From: Stratiformator vulcanicus
GTDB taxonomy: Bacteria > Planctomycetota > Planctomycetia > Planctomycetales > Planctomycetaceae
Direction of reading: 5' to 3'
Length of the DNA stretch: 64,000 nt
Assembly (NCBI RefSeq): GCF_007744515.1
Contig: NZ_CP036268.1
Coordinates: 248,001-312,000 of the forward strand
Shown here in pieces: positions 1 through 8,428 of the stretch. The notes under the pieces are model-generated. The model was not told the DNA's origin, did not search any database, and saw nothing but the letters and a program-made list of their open reading frames with translations. The translations under genes and the position numbers were made by a program. Each line of letters begins with the position of its first letter. Position 1 is the stretch's first letter.

Positions 1-121
1 TTCGGAGAACGTAAGGCATGGCGAAGGACAAAAGACGCCGGGAGCAACTGCATTGAACGATAGCGATCAGCACGGCGGAGTCACGCCCTACCGATATGAA
101 TTTCTTGCAAGCCGCTGTTCA

Positions 122-1303
122 TCACGGGTGAAACCAGAACACGACCGCGAAGAACAAGTAAACCGCCAGGAACATCGCCCCTTCAATCCAATTTGACTCG
201 CCATCGTTGAGGGCAGCCGAACTGACGAGTACCGCCGCCCCGAGCGATGCGATCTCGAACAGGCTGAATGTCAGTGACATCGGTTCGGAGGCGAGAAAAT
301 ACGATGCGATCACGAGCACCGGAGCGACGAGCAACGCCACCTGCAGGCACGAGCCCATCGCGATTTGAAAGCTGAGTTCCATCTTGTTGTCGCGGGCGAC
401 CCACACCGCGACCATCCCTTCGGCCGCATTGCCGACGACCGCGACGATAATCACGCCGATAAACAGTTCGCTCATTTGAAGCGTCCCGGCTTCCCGCATG
501 TGCTCGATCGCGCCGACGAACGATTCCGAAAGGAAGGCCACGCACAGCGTCGCCCCCAGCAATATCCCGGCCGAGAGTTCCTTGGACCACTCAGCGGTTT
601 CGTGATGCTCGACATCGGGGCGGAGCAGAAAGCGATGCGTCCGGAGCGAAAACACGAGCGTCAGCCCGTAGAGAATCAGCAACAGGATCGCCGCGGTCAG
701 TGACGATTCCTGCACGAACGTGCTCGCCCACTCCGGATGCTCGACGAAGACCGGGTCGACCTGCGGGAGCAGCGTGATAACCGTCGGCACGCTGAGCATA
801 ATCAGCGTGACCCACAACATGCCGACGTTGACGTGGGCGCCGGTCCGGCTGAAACTCTGCGTCTGGTACTTCGTTCCGCCGTAAAGCATTGCGGCGCCGA
901 GCACCAGCAGCAGGTTGCCGAGAATCGACCCCGTGATGCTCGCCAGTACGACCGGGTACATCGTCGGGCCCGCGACGAGCCCGAACATCGCGATAATGAG
1001 TTCGGTAATGTTGCCGAACGTCGCGTTGAGCAGCCCGCCCCACAGCGGGCCGGCATACACGGCGATTTCCTCGGTCGCTTTTCCGATCAGCGTCACCGTG
1101 CCGAGAATGGCGATTCCCGAGCAGATGAAAATCGCGATCGGGTCGGCGTGTGCGATTTTCAGCACGATGACCACCGGCAGGAATATCAGCAGGTACGACA
1201 ACTTGGGGATTGTCGCGAGGAAGGCGCGGGGCTGGTCGGCGTCAGTGTTCATGAGGGATTCTTGGAAGCGCGTCGCGCGTCTTACATTGAACGGGATTCG
1301 CAT
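122..1303 (-). CDS. Ca2+/H+ antiporter (CaCA/CAX family)
   Basis: This is a 393-residue polytopic membrane protein, expected to exchange cytoplasmic Ca2+ (or another divalent cation) for protons. Two internally related cation-binding segments are visible, 'NATFGNITELIIAMFGL' in the first half and 'VVGNAAEGMVAVWVARDN' in the second half. These are the inverted alpha repeats of the CaCA superfamily, with the conserved acidic residue in GNxxE. About eleven hydrophobic segments are evident, and the length is normal for bacterial CAX proteins. The gene stands alone on the minus strand; the first 121 bases of the window hold no supportable gene. The first ~28 residues are Arg-rich, so translation may begin at a later start such as 'MNTDADQ', about 16 codons in. 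Confidence 0.88.
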   Translation of the reverse strand: MRIPFNVRRATRFQESLMNTDADQPRAFLATIPKLSYLLIFLPVVIVLKIAHADPIAIFICSGIAILGTVTLIGKATEEIAVYAGPLWGGLLNATFGNITELIIAMFGLVAGPTMYPVVLASITGSILGNLLLVLGAAMLYGGTKYQTQSFSRTGAHVNVGMLWVTLIMLSVPTVITLLPQVDPVFVEHPEWASTFVQESSLTAAILLLILYGLTLVFSLRTHRFLLRPDVEHHETAEWSKELSAGILLGATLCVAFLSESFVGAIEHMREAGTLQMSELFIGVIIVAVVGNAAEGMVAVWVARDNKMELSFQIAMGSCLQVALLVAPVLVIASYFLASEPMSLTFSLFEIASLGAAVLVSSAALNDGESNWIEGAMFLAVYLFFAVVFWFHP

Positions 1304-1528
1304 TCCTCCGATGAATCGGAGATCGTTGCGCCGCCGGCTCGGAGTTTACACCGAAGTTGAACGCGATGTCGCCTCAACACACTACGAGACCGGTGCCAGC
1401 CGAAGCGAACTGCCCTGCGCCGAAAAGCCGGGAATTCATCTTTGGCGGGCGATTTCATGACCTAAACTCTGATGCGGGCCCGGTCGTCGTAGATGTCGTT
1501 CTGACACTGCGCCACGGAGCCATTCGGC

Positions 1529-2083
1529 ATGTCTTTCAAAGTTGATGCATTTCTGGAACGTCGCAGGTCCGCGGGCTGGGACTGCGCGCTGCCTCGGCTC
1601 GAATTGAACGTGAGCCGGGAACTGCACGCGATTCTGTTCGGTTTCAGCGAGAACGGGGAGCACAACGCGCTCGCGGAGCGATTTCACCTTGAGCCCCGCC
1701 CTCTGCCGGACGACCTCTCGATCGAAACGAACGTCGAAGTCGTTGAGCAATCGCAGCGCGAGCGGCCGCGCCAGGTGGTGCTTCCGGCCGAGGCATGGGA
1801 CCTCTATCGGCAGATGTCCCGCAAACTCGATCCGAGCGTCGTCGCGAGTACGGGGCTGCCAAAATTCCTGGAAGAAATCGCGACAGCCTTGCTCAAGGCG
1901 GAAGGCAAAAGCCCGATGCTGGCGACGTCGCGGGCTTGGATGAAGAGCCGAGCGACAGGGCGACCGTTTACAGGGACCCGGCTTTGCGGCTCAGAAGTGC
2001 GGTCATTCTGCCAACGACGCGATCTACGTCTGATTCTGTTCTCAAAAGCCGTGCCCGCCCGATCAGCCGCTTGTCCCAAATGA
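1529..2083 (+). CDS. Hypothetical protein
   Basis: This is a 184-residue open frame with an ATG preceded by GGAG at about 9 bases. I do not recognise a family. The first ~130 residues look like a normal soluble protein, acidic and with an alternating hydrophobic pattern ('WDCALPRLELNVSRELHAIL', 'LYRQMSRKLDP'). The last ~50 residues are Arg- and Cys-rich and look like non-coding translation, so a frameshift or a degraded 3' end is possible. It sits between a minus-strand Ca2+/H+ antiporter and a convergent rhomboid gene. No signal peptide or membrane segment is seen. It could be a short lineage-specific protein. Confidence 0.5.
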   Translation: MSFKVDAFLERRRSAGWDCALPRLELNVSRELHAILFGFSENGEHNALAERFHLEPRPLPDDLSIETNVEVVEQSQRERPRQVVLPAEAWDLYRQMSRKLDPSVVASTGLPKFLEEIATALLKAEGKSPMLATSRAWMKSRATGRPFTGTRLCGSEVRSFCQRRDLRLILFSKAVPARSAACPK

Positions 2084-2140
2084 TCGACGAAGCGTCTCGA
2101 AATCCGATGGCACTTTGCATGTCGATGCGAAGCGTCGCTC

Positions 2141-3373
2141 TCACCCCAGCGAACCGCCCCCCTCGGCGGAGTGCTCCAATTTGTCGCGCACCCGTGCCCG
2201 CAGTTGGTCGAACGCCTTTTGCTGAGACACCGAGAGATCGTCGCGGCGAATCGGACGTAACGCCTTGCGGGCGAGATCGGGGCGGTCGGAGTGGTCGACG
2301 AGCAATCGAGCCAGTTTGAGCCGGACCTTGAGCGTCTTCGTGCGATCGGTCGCCGCGAAGCGCTGCAAATACTCGGTCAACAGGGGCCGGGCGTCTTCCC
2401 AGTGTTTTTCGCGATAGATGCCGTCTGCTAGCAGGTAGAGATCATCGGCGCCCAGCCGGAACGAAGGGTTCGACGCGATCAACTTGTCCAACTCACCGAC
2501 CGCGGCGACGGCGTTGCCCGAATCGAGAAAGCGACGCAGTCGCCGCAGCGGGGCCTCGGCCTTTGTTCGCCGACGTTCGGACTTCGGATCGGCTGTCGGC
2601 GATGCGTCCTTATCCCGGTCGCTTGATGACCAACTCGTCTCATTCCCGTAATCGCGATAGCGGTAGGAGTCGAACTCTTTCGGATTGCCGTGCGTGTTGT
2701 TCCAGACGGCGAACAAATCCCAGTTCTCGCAGTCGACCCAGTTATTTTTCAGCATCACGACGCCAACGACCGCGCCAAGCGCGGCACCGATGACGTGAGA
2801 TAGGATGCCGCTCAGTTCGAAGCCTGTCAGCACGAGGAAGACGGCCTCCATCGCGATATAAAGGCCGCAGAAGGTCAGGATCGAAATCTCAAAGATGAAC
2901 ACCGCGAAGAGTCGAAATGTCGGCAGCAGTACCAGCACCGTCACCTCATTCTTCGGTGCCCAGACGACACAGATCGCCAGCAATCCGTAGATGATTGCGG
3001 AAGCTCCGGCCGCGCCGCCTGCCGGACCGCTGTAGCCCAGGGCGATCGTTTGGGTAATCGCGCACTCGATCGCCCCGATCGACAGGTAGATGATCAGATA
3101 CCGCCACCAGCCGAGCTTGCCCTCGACGACCAACCCGAATCCCCACAGGAAGATCATGTTCCCGACTAGATGCATCGGGTCGTAATGCACGAAGTTGGAC
3201 GTGACCCATTCCCAGGGCCGCAATCCTTCGCCGAATGCGAGTTGCAGGCCGATCTCGCCCCCGTCTCGAAATCCGAGGCCGGTGTAGGCGGCGACGCCGA
3301 TGTTGGCCACGATCAGGGCGACCGTCATCCACGGCCAGTGGTAGATCGGGGCGTCGGTCTTAAGCGGAATCAT
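2141..3373 (-). CDS. Rhomboid-family intramembrane serine protease with soluble C-terminal region
   Basis: This is a 410-residue protein. Residues ~15-210 form a six-helix rhomboid core. The HxxxN motif is at H68-N72, the catalytic serine is in 'GASAIIYG' (S125), and the catalytic histidine is in 'SGILSHVIGAALG' (H193). The usual GxSG is GASA here, which rhomboids tolerate. Residues ~230-410 are soluble and charged, with helical pairs resembling TPR units ('LYLLADGIYREKHWEDARPL'), probably for protein interaction. The predicted role is cleavage of transmembrane substrates in the inner membrane; the substrate is unknown. It is the last gene of a co-directional minus-strand run (crp-like, rpsD, adk, rhomboid), separated from adk by 200 bases. 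Confidence 0.88.
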   Translation of the reverse strand: MIPLKTDAPIYHWPWMTVALIVANIGVAAYTGLGFRDGGEIGLQLAFGEGLRPWEWVTSNFVHYDPMHLVGNMIFLWGFGLVVEGKLGWWRYLIIYLSIGAIECAITQTIALGYSGPAGGAAGASAIIYGLLAICVVWAPKNEVTVLVLLPTFRLFAVFIFEISILTFCGLYIAMEAVFLVLTGFELSGILSHVIGAALGAVVGVVMLKNNWVDCENWDLFAVWNNTHGNPKEFDSYRYRDYGNETSWSSSDRDKDASPTADPKSERRRTKAEAPLRRLRRFLDSGNAVAAVGELDKLIASNPSFRLGADDLYLLADGIYREKHWEDARPLLTEYLQRFAATDRTKTLKVRLKLARLLVDHSDRPDLARKALRPIRRDDLSVSQQKAFDQLRARVRDKLEHSAEGGGSLG

Positions 3374-3573
3374 CGCGAACCGCGGCGGGCGAATTGAAAA
3401 CGAGGCGAGTCGGTTTAAGCATAACGCTCGCGGCCCCGTTCAGTTCAACAAAAAAGCCGGGCGAGAGCTTGGTTCGCGGACTCGAGCGAGTTCGCGGGGA
3501 CCAATTGTCCCAATTTAAGACCGAGCTAATGCGAATAAACGGGCTAGCACTTCGTCTTCGGCCGCTTGAACTG

Positions 3574-4212
3574 CTACTGCTTGGCCGCCGCATTCGCCCG
3601 AAAAATCTCTTCTTGAACCGGGCCTACGACCTCAAGCACCTTGGTCAGCACCATCGCGGGCGATCCCATCGCATCGATCGAATTGATCATTTCATCGGGG
3701 TAGCAATTCAGGACGGGCGCGGTGTCCTGCTCGTACACGTTGAACCGATGGCGGATGATCGATTCGTTGGCATCATCGACGCGACTCTCACGAATCGCAC
3801 GGCGTTTGATGCGGTCGACCATCTGATCGAGGTCGAGGCAGGTCAGGTGGACGACCGCCCGCACGTCGATGACTTCCGAAATCATCTCCGCCTGATGCAC
3901 GTTTCGCGGAATGCCGTCGAGGATCAGGAGGTCTTCGCGGGGCTTGAACCGCGAGAGGAAGATATAGGCTTCAAGGGCCTTGCGCCAGATTTTGACCGTG
4001 AGGTCATCGGGGACGAGTTCCCCCTTCGAAATATACTTGTATATCACCTGCCCTTCGTCCGATTCGATGTCGATCGAACGAAAAACGTCGCCGGACGACA
4101 GGTGGAAGAAGCCGGGCACGAGTCCGAGAATCTTACCCTGAGTGCCTTTACCCACACCGGGCGCACCGAAGAGCAAAGCGGCTTTGTAGCGACCGTTCTG
4201 AGACATGGGCAA
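3574..4212 (-). CDS. adk: Adenylate kinase
   Basis: This 212-residue cytoplasmic enzyme interconverts ATP + AMP and 2 ADP. The P-loop 'GAPGVGKGTQ' is at residues ~16-25. The NMP-binding region 'HLSSGDVFRS', the 'LILDGIPRN' segment (family DGFPR) and the LID start 'DRIKRRAIRESRVDDAN' are present in the expected order. The LID lacks the four-Cys zinc site and appears short. The family is clear, although a related nucleoside monophosphate kinase specificity cannot be ruled out from sequence alone. It lies between rpsD and the rhomboid gene on the minus strand, with a 363-base gap before rpsD, so it probably has its own promoter. Confidence 0.9.
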   Translation of the reverse strand: MPMSQNGRYKAALLFGAPGVGKGTQGKILGLVPGFFHLSSGDVFRSIDIESDEGQVIYKYISKGELVPDDLTVKIWRKALEAYIFLSRFKPREDLLILDGIPRNVHQAEMISEVIDVRAVVHLTCLDLDQMVDRIKRRAIRESRVDDANESIIRHRFNVYEQDTAPVLNCYPDEMINSIDAMGSPAMVLTKVLEVVGPVQEEIFRANAAAKQ

Positions 4213-4575
4213 ACCGTATCAAGCAGCGTCATCAGATTTCCGTGCCCGATCGGCGCCCGGGCAGGGACGAAAAACATCAATTCGCGAAGTCGTGTTTGTG
4301 GATCAGTTTGAACGAATCAAAACGCAAACTGAGTGGCGGTCGACGGCGTCTCTCTAAAGCCCACAGCGATATCTTGTCGCCGGCGACACCTGCACCACGC
4401 AGTCACGAGTTCGACTTCCGTGAGGCTGCGAAAGTGCTGTCCCAGTCGACCCGACGGTCCCACGCGACGTCAGAGTCTAAACGCCCGGCTGACGGGCAAC
4501 AACTGCGCTACGTCGCCGCACTTCTGTATGGCGCACGGGCATCGGATTGAAGTCGAACTGTCCGGTGAATCTGGA
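4213..4575. other. Gene-free stretch between adk and rpsD
   Basis: These 363 bases lie between the adk start and the rpsD stop. Short open frames exist on both strands but have no start context, codon bias or recognisable family, so I call none. No strong terminator hairpin is visible. The adk promoter should lie at the low-coordinate end, on the minus strand. Confidence 0.5.
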
Positions 4576-5184
4576 TTACCGCGACAGGAACGCGACAACA
4601 GCACCGACGTCGACCGGCAGGCTGACATCTTCGAATGTCGGGACTTGCGTCACGACCGCTCGCAGGTCTCCCGGCTCAAATGTGACCCAGCTCGCCCGCT
4701 GTGACATATCGGCGGCGGCGATTTCGGAATAAATCCCCTTCAGGTTCGATCGATTCCGAACGGTGATCACATCCCCCGGACGCACGACGATCGACGGCGT
4801 ACCGACGGTTGTGCCGTTGACCTGGAAGTGCCGGTGAGCGATCCCCTGCCGGGCCTGCGGACGGGTCAGCGTGAAGCCGGCGCGGCGGATCACGTTGTCG
4901 AGACGTCGTTCGCACAGGATCAGGAGATTTTCCCCCGTGTTGCCCTTCATTCTGCGGGCCTGATCGAAGTACTTCCGCAGTTGCTTTTCACGTAACCCGT
5001 AGTAGTAACGGATCTTCTGCTTTTCGATCAGCGCGGTGCCGTAGTTCGACATCTTACGCCGCCGGACGGTCGGGCCGGGCGGAACGGGTCGGCGATCCAG
5101 CGCTTTGACGGCACCGGCCGACTCAAACACTTGGAATCCCAAGCGCCGGTTCTTTCGACCTTTCGGCCCGGTGTAACGACCCAT
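4576..5184 (-). CDS. rpsD: 30S ribosomal protein S4
   Basis: This 202-residue protein is a primary 16S rRNA-binding protein of the small subunit and often a translational autoregulator. The N-terminus 'MGRYTGPKGRKNRRLG' and the central 'YGLREKQLRKYFDQA' are typical. The S4 RNA-binding domain is clear at residues ~95-155 ('ERRLDNVIRRAGFTLTRPQA', 'FQVNGTTV', 'RPGDVITVR'). It lacks the N-terminal zinc cysteines. The gene stands apart from any ribosomal protein operon, between a Crp-like regulator and adk on the same strand. Confidence 0.96.
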   Translation of the reverse strand: MGRYTGPKGRKNRRLGFQVFESAGAVKALDRRPVPPGPTVRRRKMSNYGTALIEKQKIRYYYGLREKQLRKYFDQARRMKGNTGENLLILCERRLDNVIRRAGFTLTRPQARQGIAHRHFQVNGTTVGTPSIVVRPGDVITVRNRSNLKGIYSEIAAADMSQRASWVTFEPGDLRAVVTQVPTFEDVSLPVDVGAVVAFLSR

Positions 5185-5335
5185 CCTCTAACTCCCGTGT
5201 GACGCACTCTGGCAGACGTAATGTAAGCGGATCCGCCCGCAAAAAGTCGTCCGCGGGCGGAGAGAAGTCCGAGAGAATAAATCGGCACGACTTCATTTTC
5301 AACCGTGCTCCGCCGGGGGCGACTGCGGAGGGGTC

Positions 5336-5359
5336 GAAGTGAGCGGGCTCGCTCACTTC
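5336..5359 (-). terminator. Perfect hairpin at the 3' end of the Crp-like gene
   Basis: GAAGTGAGCG (5336-5345) pairs perfectly with CGCTCACTTC (5350-5359) around a 4-base loop. It overlaps the stop codon of the upstream minus-strand regulator. No T-run follows on the minus strand, so it may be an mRNA-stabilising 3' end or a Rho-dependent boundary, not a canonical intrinsic terminator. Confidence 0.5.
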
Positions 5360-6123
5360 GTTGTGCCGGACTTCGGCCGGTTCGTGAGCGAAGCCGTGCC
5401 TTCAGTACGGGTGCCGTTCGCGATCGTCGGAACCGGTTGATCGACTTCGGCCGCCAGCGCCGGCAGATCTCTGATCACGATTCGCCGGCGTCGGATGGCG
5501 ATCAGATTCTCAACCTGCAAATCGCCCAGCAGAAGCGTCACCGACTCACGCGTGCTGCCGATCACGTTGGCGAGTTCCTGATGAGACAGCTTCAGCGACA
5601 ACTCGATCTCAGAATGACCGTTTCGGAGACCGTATTGCTGAGCCAGTTCGACGAGCAGGTGGGCCAGTCGCTCTCGATTCGAGCGAAACAGGAGAGACTT
5701 CAACCGTCGCTCGAATCGCTGACGTCTCAAGCCGATCAACTTCGTGATTCCGAACATGAAATCGGGGTGATTGCCCATCAGGTGCCGGATTTCCGAACCG
5801 GGGACGATCACCAACGTCGTCCGCTCCATCGCCTCGGCGTATTCGTCGCGCTGCCCGCCGGTGACGACGGGCAATTCCCCGAACACTTCGCCCGGGTCGA
5901 TAAACGCGAGGACGGCCTGTTTGCCGTCAGAGGTGATGGTGTAGAGCTTGATACGACCCGAAACGGTGAGAATGACACAATCCGCCTCGTCCGACGGAAG
6001 ATAGACGAGTTCGCCCTTGGCAAAACTCTTCGACCGGGAGGTACGCTCGAGTCGCGTGATCTGCTCGGAATTGAGTCGCTCGAAGAGCTGACTGCTCCGA
6101 AGATGCCAGTACCGCTGGTCCAT
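5353..6123 (-). CDS. Crp/Fnr-family transcriptional regulator
   Basis: This is a 256-residue DNA-binding regulator. Residues ~20-130 form a cyclic-nucleotide-binding-type beta roll ('GRIKLYTITSDGKQAVL', 'PGEVFGELPVV'). A long dimerisation helix follows, then a winged helix-turn-helix at ~175-215 ('LSHQELANVIGSTRESVT'), the classic Crp recognition region with the R-E-S-V motif. The canonical FNR cysteines are absent, so an oxygen-sensing iron-sulfur cluster is unlikely; the ligand is unknown. The last ~35 residues are a low-complexity Thr/Pro tail. It lies 71 bases downstream of the anti-sigma-like gene on the same strand, so the two may be co-transcribed. Confidence 0.9.
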   Translation of the reverse strand: MDQRYWHLRSSQLFERLNSEQITRLERTSRSKSFAKGELVYLPSDEADCVILTVSGRIKLYTITSDGKQAVLAFIDPGEVFGELPVVTGGQRDEYAEAMERTTLVIVPGSEIRHLMGNHPDFMFGITKLIGLRRQRFERRLKSLLFRSNRERLAHLLVELAQQYGLRNGHSEIELSLKLSHQELANVIGSTRESVTLLLGDLQVENLIAIRRRRIVIRDLPALAAEVDQPVPTIANGTRTEGTASLTNRPKSGTTK

Positions 6124-6194
6124 AAAGAACGACCTGCCCGCGTCCGACTGATTGCCGTGAAGTATTCGAAACTCAGACTACTCGAACAATCAGA

Positions 6195-6623
6195 TTACCA
6201 GTAACTCAGGTTGGAGATGGGCTGCCGAACGGCGAAAATCGGACGCTCCGCCGGAAATAATGCATTCGAAATTTCCGGCTCACCCCCGCCGATCTTCGAT
6301 TCGAAGAGCGAGCGGCACGGCGGGCACTTCTCCAAATGGGCCGTGATCTGGTCCGACTTTTCAGCGGAGAGGTCGCTGGCGATATACAGGTCGAGTGATT
6401 CTCGAACTTCATCGCAGCGGATTCCGGCGATCAGTGGGTTGTGCCGCAACGCGTTGACCGCCGCGAACGGGACCGCAACCGCAATCAAAATGGCGGCCGC
6501 GGCGATCGATGCCCGCGCCGCGGTTCGCACGGTCCGCTTCCGGCGCAGGCCCGAGACCATTTCACCGATCTCATCCCGATTGCAGGGTTCCCAATGGGGG
6601 GCTGACTGCGTTCCTGAGGACAT
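6195..6623 (-). CDS. Membrane-anchored zinc-finger (anti-sigma-like) protein
   Basis: This is a 142-residue protein from the ATG at 6623; an upstream TTG start at 6641 is less likely. One transmembrane helix ('IAAAAILIAVAVPFAAV') lies at residues ~40-60. It is followed by a zf-HC2-type motif, 'RCDEVRESLDLYIASDLS', then 'ITAHLEKCPPCRSLFE' with HxxxCxxC, the zinc ligands of anti-sigma factors. The finger follows the membrane helix, whereas in most anti-sigma factors it precedes it. No sigma factor gene is adjacent. A structural or sensory role for the finger is an alternative. Confidence 0.7.
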   Translation of the reverse strand: MSSGTQSAPHWEPCNRDEIGEMVSGLRRKRTVRTAARASIAAAAILIAVAVPFAAVNALRHNPLIAGIRCDEVRESLDLYIASDLSAEKSDQITAHLEKCPPCRSLFESKIGGGEPEISNALFPAERPIFAVRQPISNLSYW

Positions 6624-7166
6624 GTGATTCAATTGGCTCAATAAATGGGTTTCTAAATCAGACGCTCAGGCTTTCCTTTTGGGCGAGTGCGGAGTCCCCC
6701 CAAGGTGTAGCGGTGTCCGGCGGCGATTCTTTCGATTTTGCAGGCATTGTGCGTTCGATAGCCGCTACAGTTAGCCGGGACCGGCTCTAGAACCTTGAGT
6801 ATCGACCGTTTCTGGTCACGTATCTGTGAGACACTTCACTGAACTGTCCAATGGTATCGCGATTCAAATCATGGAGTGGACGTGTCGTCTGGCGTTGATT
6901 GCATGAGGAATCCGCTCGATTGAGCGATTCGCCAGCACTTCGCGCAACAGGCTTTTTCTTCTATGACACTGGCCCCTTCCACGATCAGCGCCGCGCCTCC
7001 CCTTCCGAATCACGTCTGTGGGACCGCATTCTTTCCCAGCTTCGCAAACCGAAATCCGTTGAAACGAGTTTTTGTGAACCGTCTCACGGTGTGAGACGGG
7101 CCTCAAGGACGATCTCACAGACAGACGAATCAATAAAGTACCCATCCCGTATCGGAGTACCGACCC
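6624..7166. other. Divergent intergenic region
   Basis: This is a gene-free stretch of about 540 bases between the divergent anti-sigma-like and thioredoxin-like genes. It contains several CTGTGAGA/TCTCACAG words (6824-6831, 7113-7120) and the palindrome listed separately at 7079-7099. No convincing coding frame is seen on either strand. Confidence 0.5.
7079..7099. promoter_or_regulatory. GTCTCAC palindrome upstream of the thioredoxin-like gene
   Basis: CCGTCTCAC pairs with GTGAGACGG around a 3-base spacer, about 70 bases upstream of the ATG at 7167. Partial copies of the same word occur at 6824-6831 and 7113-7120. The size and position fit a repressor or activator site; the regulator is unknown. 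Confidence 0.35.
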
Positions 7167-7646
7167 ATGGCCACGAAAAAGCTGTTCTTTCCCTCGGCAA
7201 TTCCTTTGTCGATCGCGCTGGCCGTGCTGGGAGTGGGGGTCGCCGCACACGCTGCTCCGCCGACCGGCAAAATCGAATGGCGCACTGATCTCGAAGGCGC
7301 CGTGGCCGAAGCCGTCCGCACAAAAAAACCGCTGATGATTCAGGTGACCGCGGAATGGTGTGGCTTCTGCAAGAAAATGCTCCGCACGACCTATACCGAT
7401 CAGGACGTTGCCGACCTCGTATCAACGCGCTTTGTGCCGCTGGTCGTCGATGCCGATGAGCACCCGGAATTGATGAAAGAGTTGGAAATCAAGGCGTACC
7501 CTTCCACGGTGATCGTCGATCCTCGCGGCAATATTGTCGCGAACATCAAGGGATTTCAGGACGCCGAGAAGTTTCACCCGAACATCGCGCGGGCTTACAT
7601 GCGGGCAAACCCGATCGCCGCGGGCGTCGGGCCGAGACGCAACTGA
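7167..7646 (+). CDS. Exported thioredoxin-like protein
   Basis: This is a 159-residue protein. Residues 1-~27 form a signal peptide ending near 'AHAAPPTGK'. The remainder is a thioredoxin fold with active site 'AEWCGFCKK' (CxxC), the 'TRFVPLVVDADEHPEL' strand and the cis-proline region 'IKAYPSTVIVDPRGN'. It is a likely periplasmic thiol-disulfide oxidoreductase of the DUF255/thioredoxin_7 type; substrates are unknown. The gene is single, divergent from the anti-sigma-like gene, and ends at a strong terminator. Confidence 0.85.
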   Translation: MATKKLFFPSAIPLSIALAVLGVGVAAHAAPPTGKIEWRTDLEGAVAEAVRTKKPLMIQVTAEWCGFCKKMLRTTYTDQDVADLVSTRFVPLVVDADEHPELMKELEIKAYPSTVIVDPRGNIVANIKGFQDAEKFHPNIARAYMRANPIAAGVGPRRN

Positions 7647-7684
7647 TCAAGCCGCTATCGATCGAACTGACTGGGCTACAAAAC

Positions 7685-7716
7685 ACAAAGACGCATCCGC
7701 TCGGATGCGTCTTTGT
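7685..7716. terminator. Bidirectional terminator hairpin
   Basis: A perfect 15-bp inverted repeat (arms 7685-7699 and 7702-7716) with AC-AAAG at one end and CTTTGT at the other lies between two convergent genes. The stem is GC-rich inside with A/T tracts outside, so it can serve both the thioredoxin-like gene and the CBS gene. Confidence 0.85.
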
Positions 7717-7772
7717 TCGTTTGGTCAGCGCGTTAGGCCCAGTTGGGCCCAATAGTAGTGTTGCGTCAAGAA

Positions 7773-8246
7773 CTACGAGATCGGCGAATCGTTGCGATCC
7801 ATCAACGAACTCAGATAAAGCAGGTCGGAGTCCCGCCCCGCCGGTGCGACGAGCAGCATGTCATGCACTGAGCGGAGCAGATCGCGTCGACTGACCTGAC
7901 CGACGACCTTCCCGTCTTCGAGTACGGGCAGGCGACGACAGGGCATTTCTTCGAACATCTGCGCGATTGAAAGGATGTCGGTGTCCGGATCGACCGTCTT
8001 GGCGTGTCGATCGATGAAGGGGTCGATGATCGCCTGCGGCAGCGATTCGCAAGCGGCGTCCAAAATGACCCGCATGCTGCATTTTTCCGAGAAGACGCCG
8101 ATGTAATCGCCGTTCTCGTCGAGCACCGGTGCCCCCGAGATGCGGTGCTTCAGCAACGTCGCGATCGCCGCATAGACATCCATCCCGGCTTTCAGGGTGA
8201 CGAGCCGAGTCACCATGATGTTGCGTGCAGTCAATGAATGCATCAT
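7773..8246 (-). CDS. Tandem CBS-domain protein
   Basis: This 157-residue soluble protein is made of two CBS domains: residues ~5-65 ('TARNIMVTRLVTLKAGMDVY', 'RISGAPVLDENGDYIGVFS') and ~85-145 ('KTVDPDTDILSIAQMF', 'PVLEDGKVVGQVSRRDLLR'). Such pairs bind adenine nucleotides and act as energy sensors. No partner domain is fused, so it is a stand-alone regulator. The ATG is preceded by GGAGGT. Downstream lies the shared terminator. Confidence 0.88.
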   Translation of the reverse strand: MMHSLTARNIMVTRLVTLKAGMDVYAAIATLLKHRISGAPVLDENGDYIGVFSEKCSMRVILDAACESLPQAIIDPFIDRHAKTVDPDTDILSIAQMFEEMPCRRLPVLEDGKVVGQVSRRDLLRSVHDMLLVAPAGRDSDLLYLSSLMDRNDSPIS

Positions 8247-8428
8247 CGGTCAGACCTCCAATTGAAGACGCGAATGCGAGTCGGCCCGTCGAGCGACGAG
8301 AAGAAATGGCGCGGCTCTGCGTCAATGCAACGCAGGCGCAACTCGTCCACGCTACCGAGGGTCGTCCAGTTAGTCAAACACTTTTTGATGCGTTGGCGGA
8401 ATTGCGGCAGACGCCTCGTCCATCTGCG

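Noticed and set aside
1-121. Possible 3' end of a gene at the left edge
   Set aside because: Frame 1 is open for only 20 codons before a stop and shows no recognisable sequence.
3394-4311. Long plus-strand frame of about 305 codons
   Set aside because: It runs antisense to adk, whose motifs are unambiguous; the antisense product is Arg/Asp-rich with no family.
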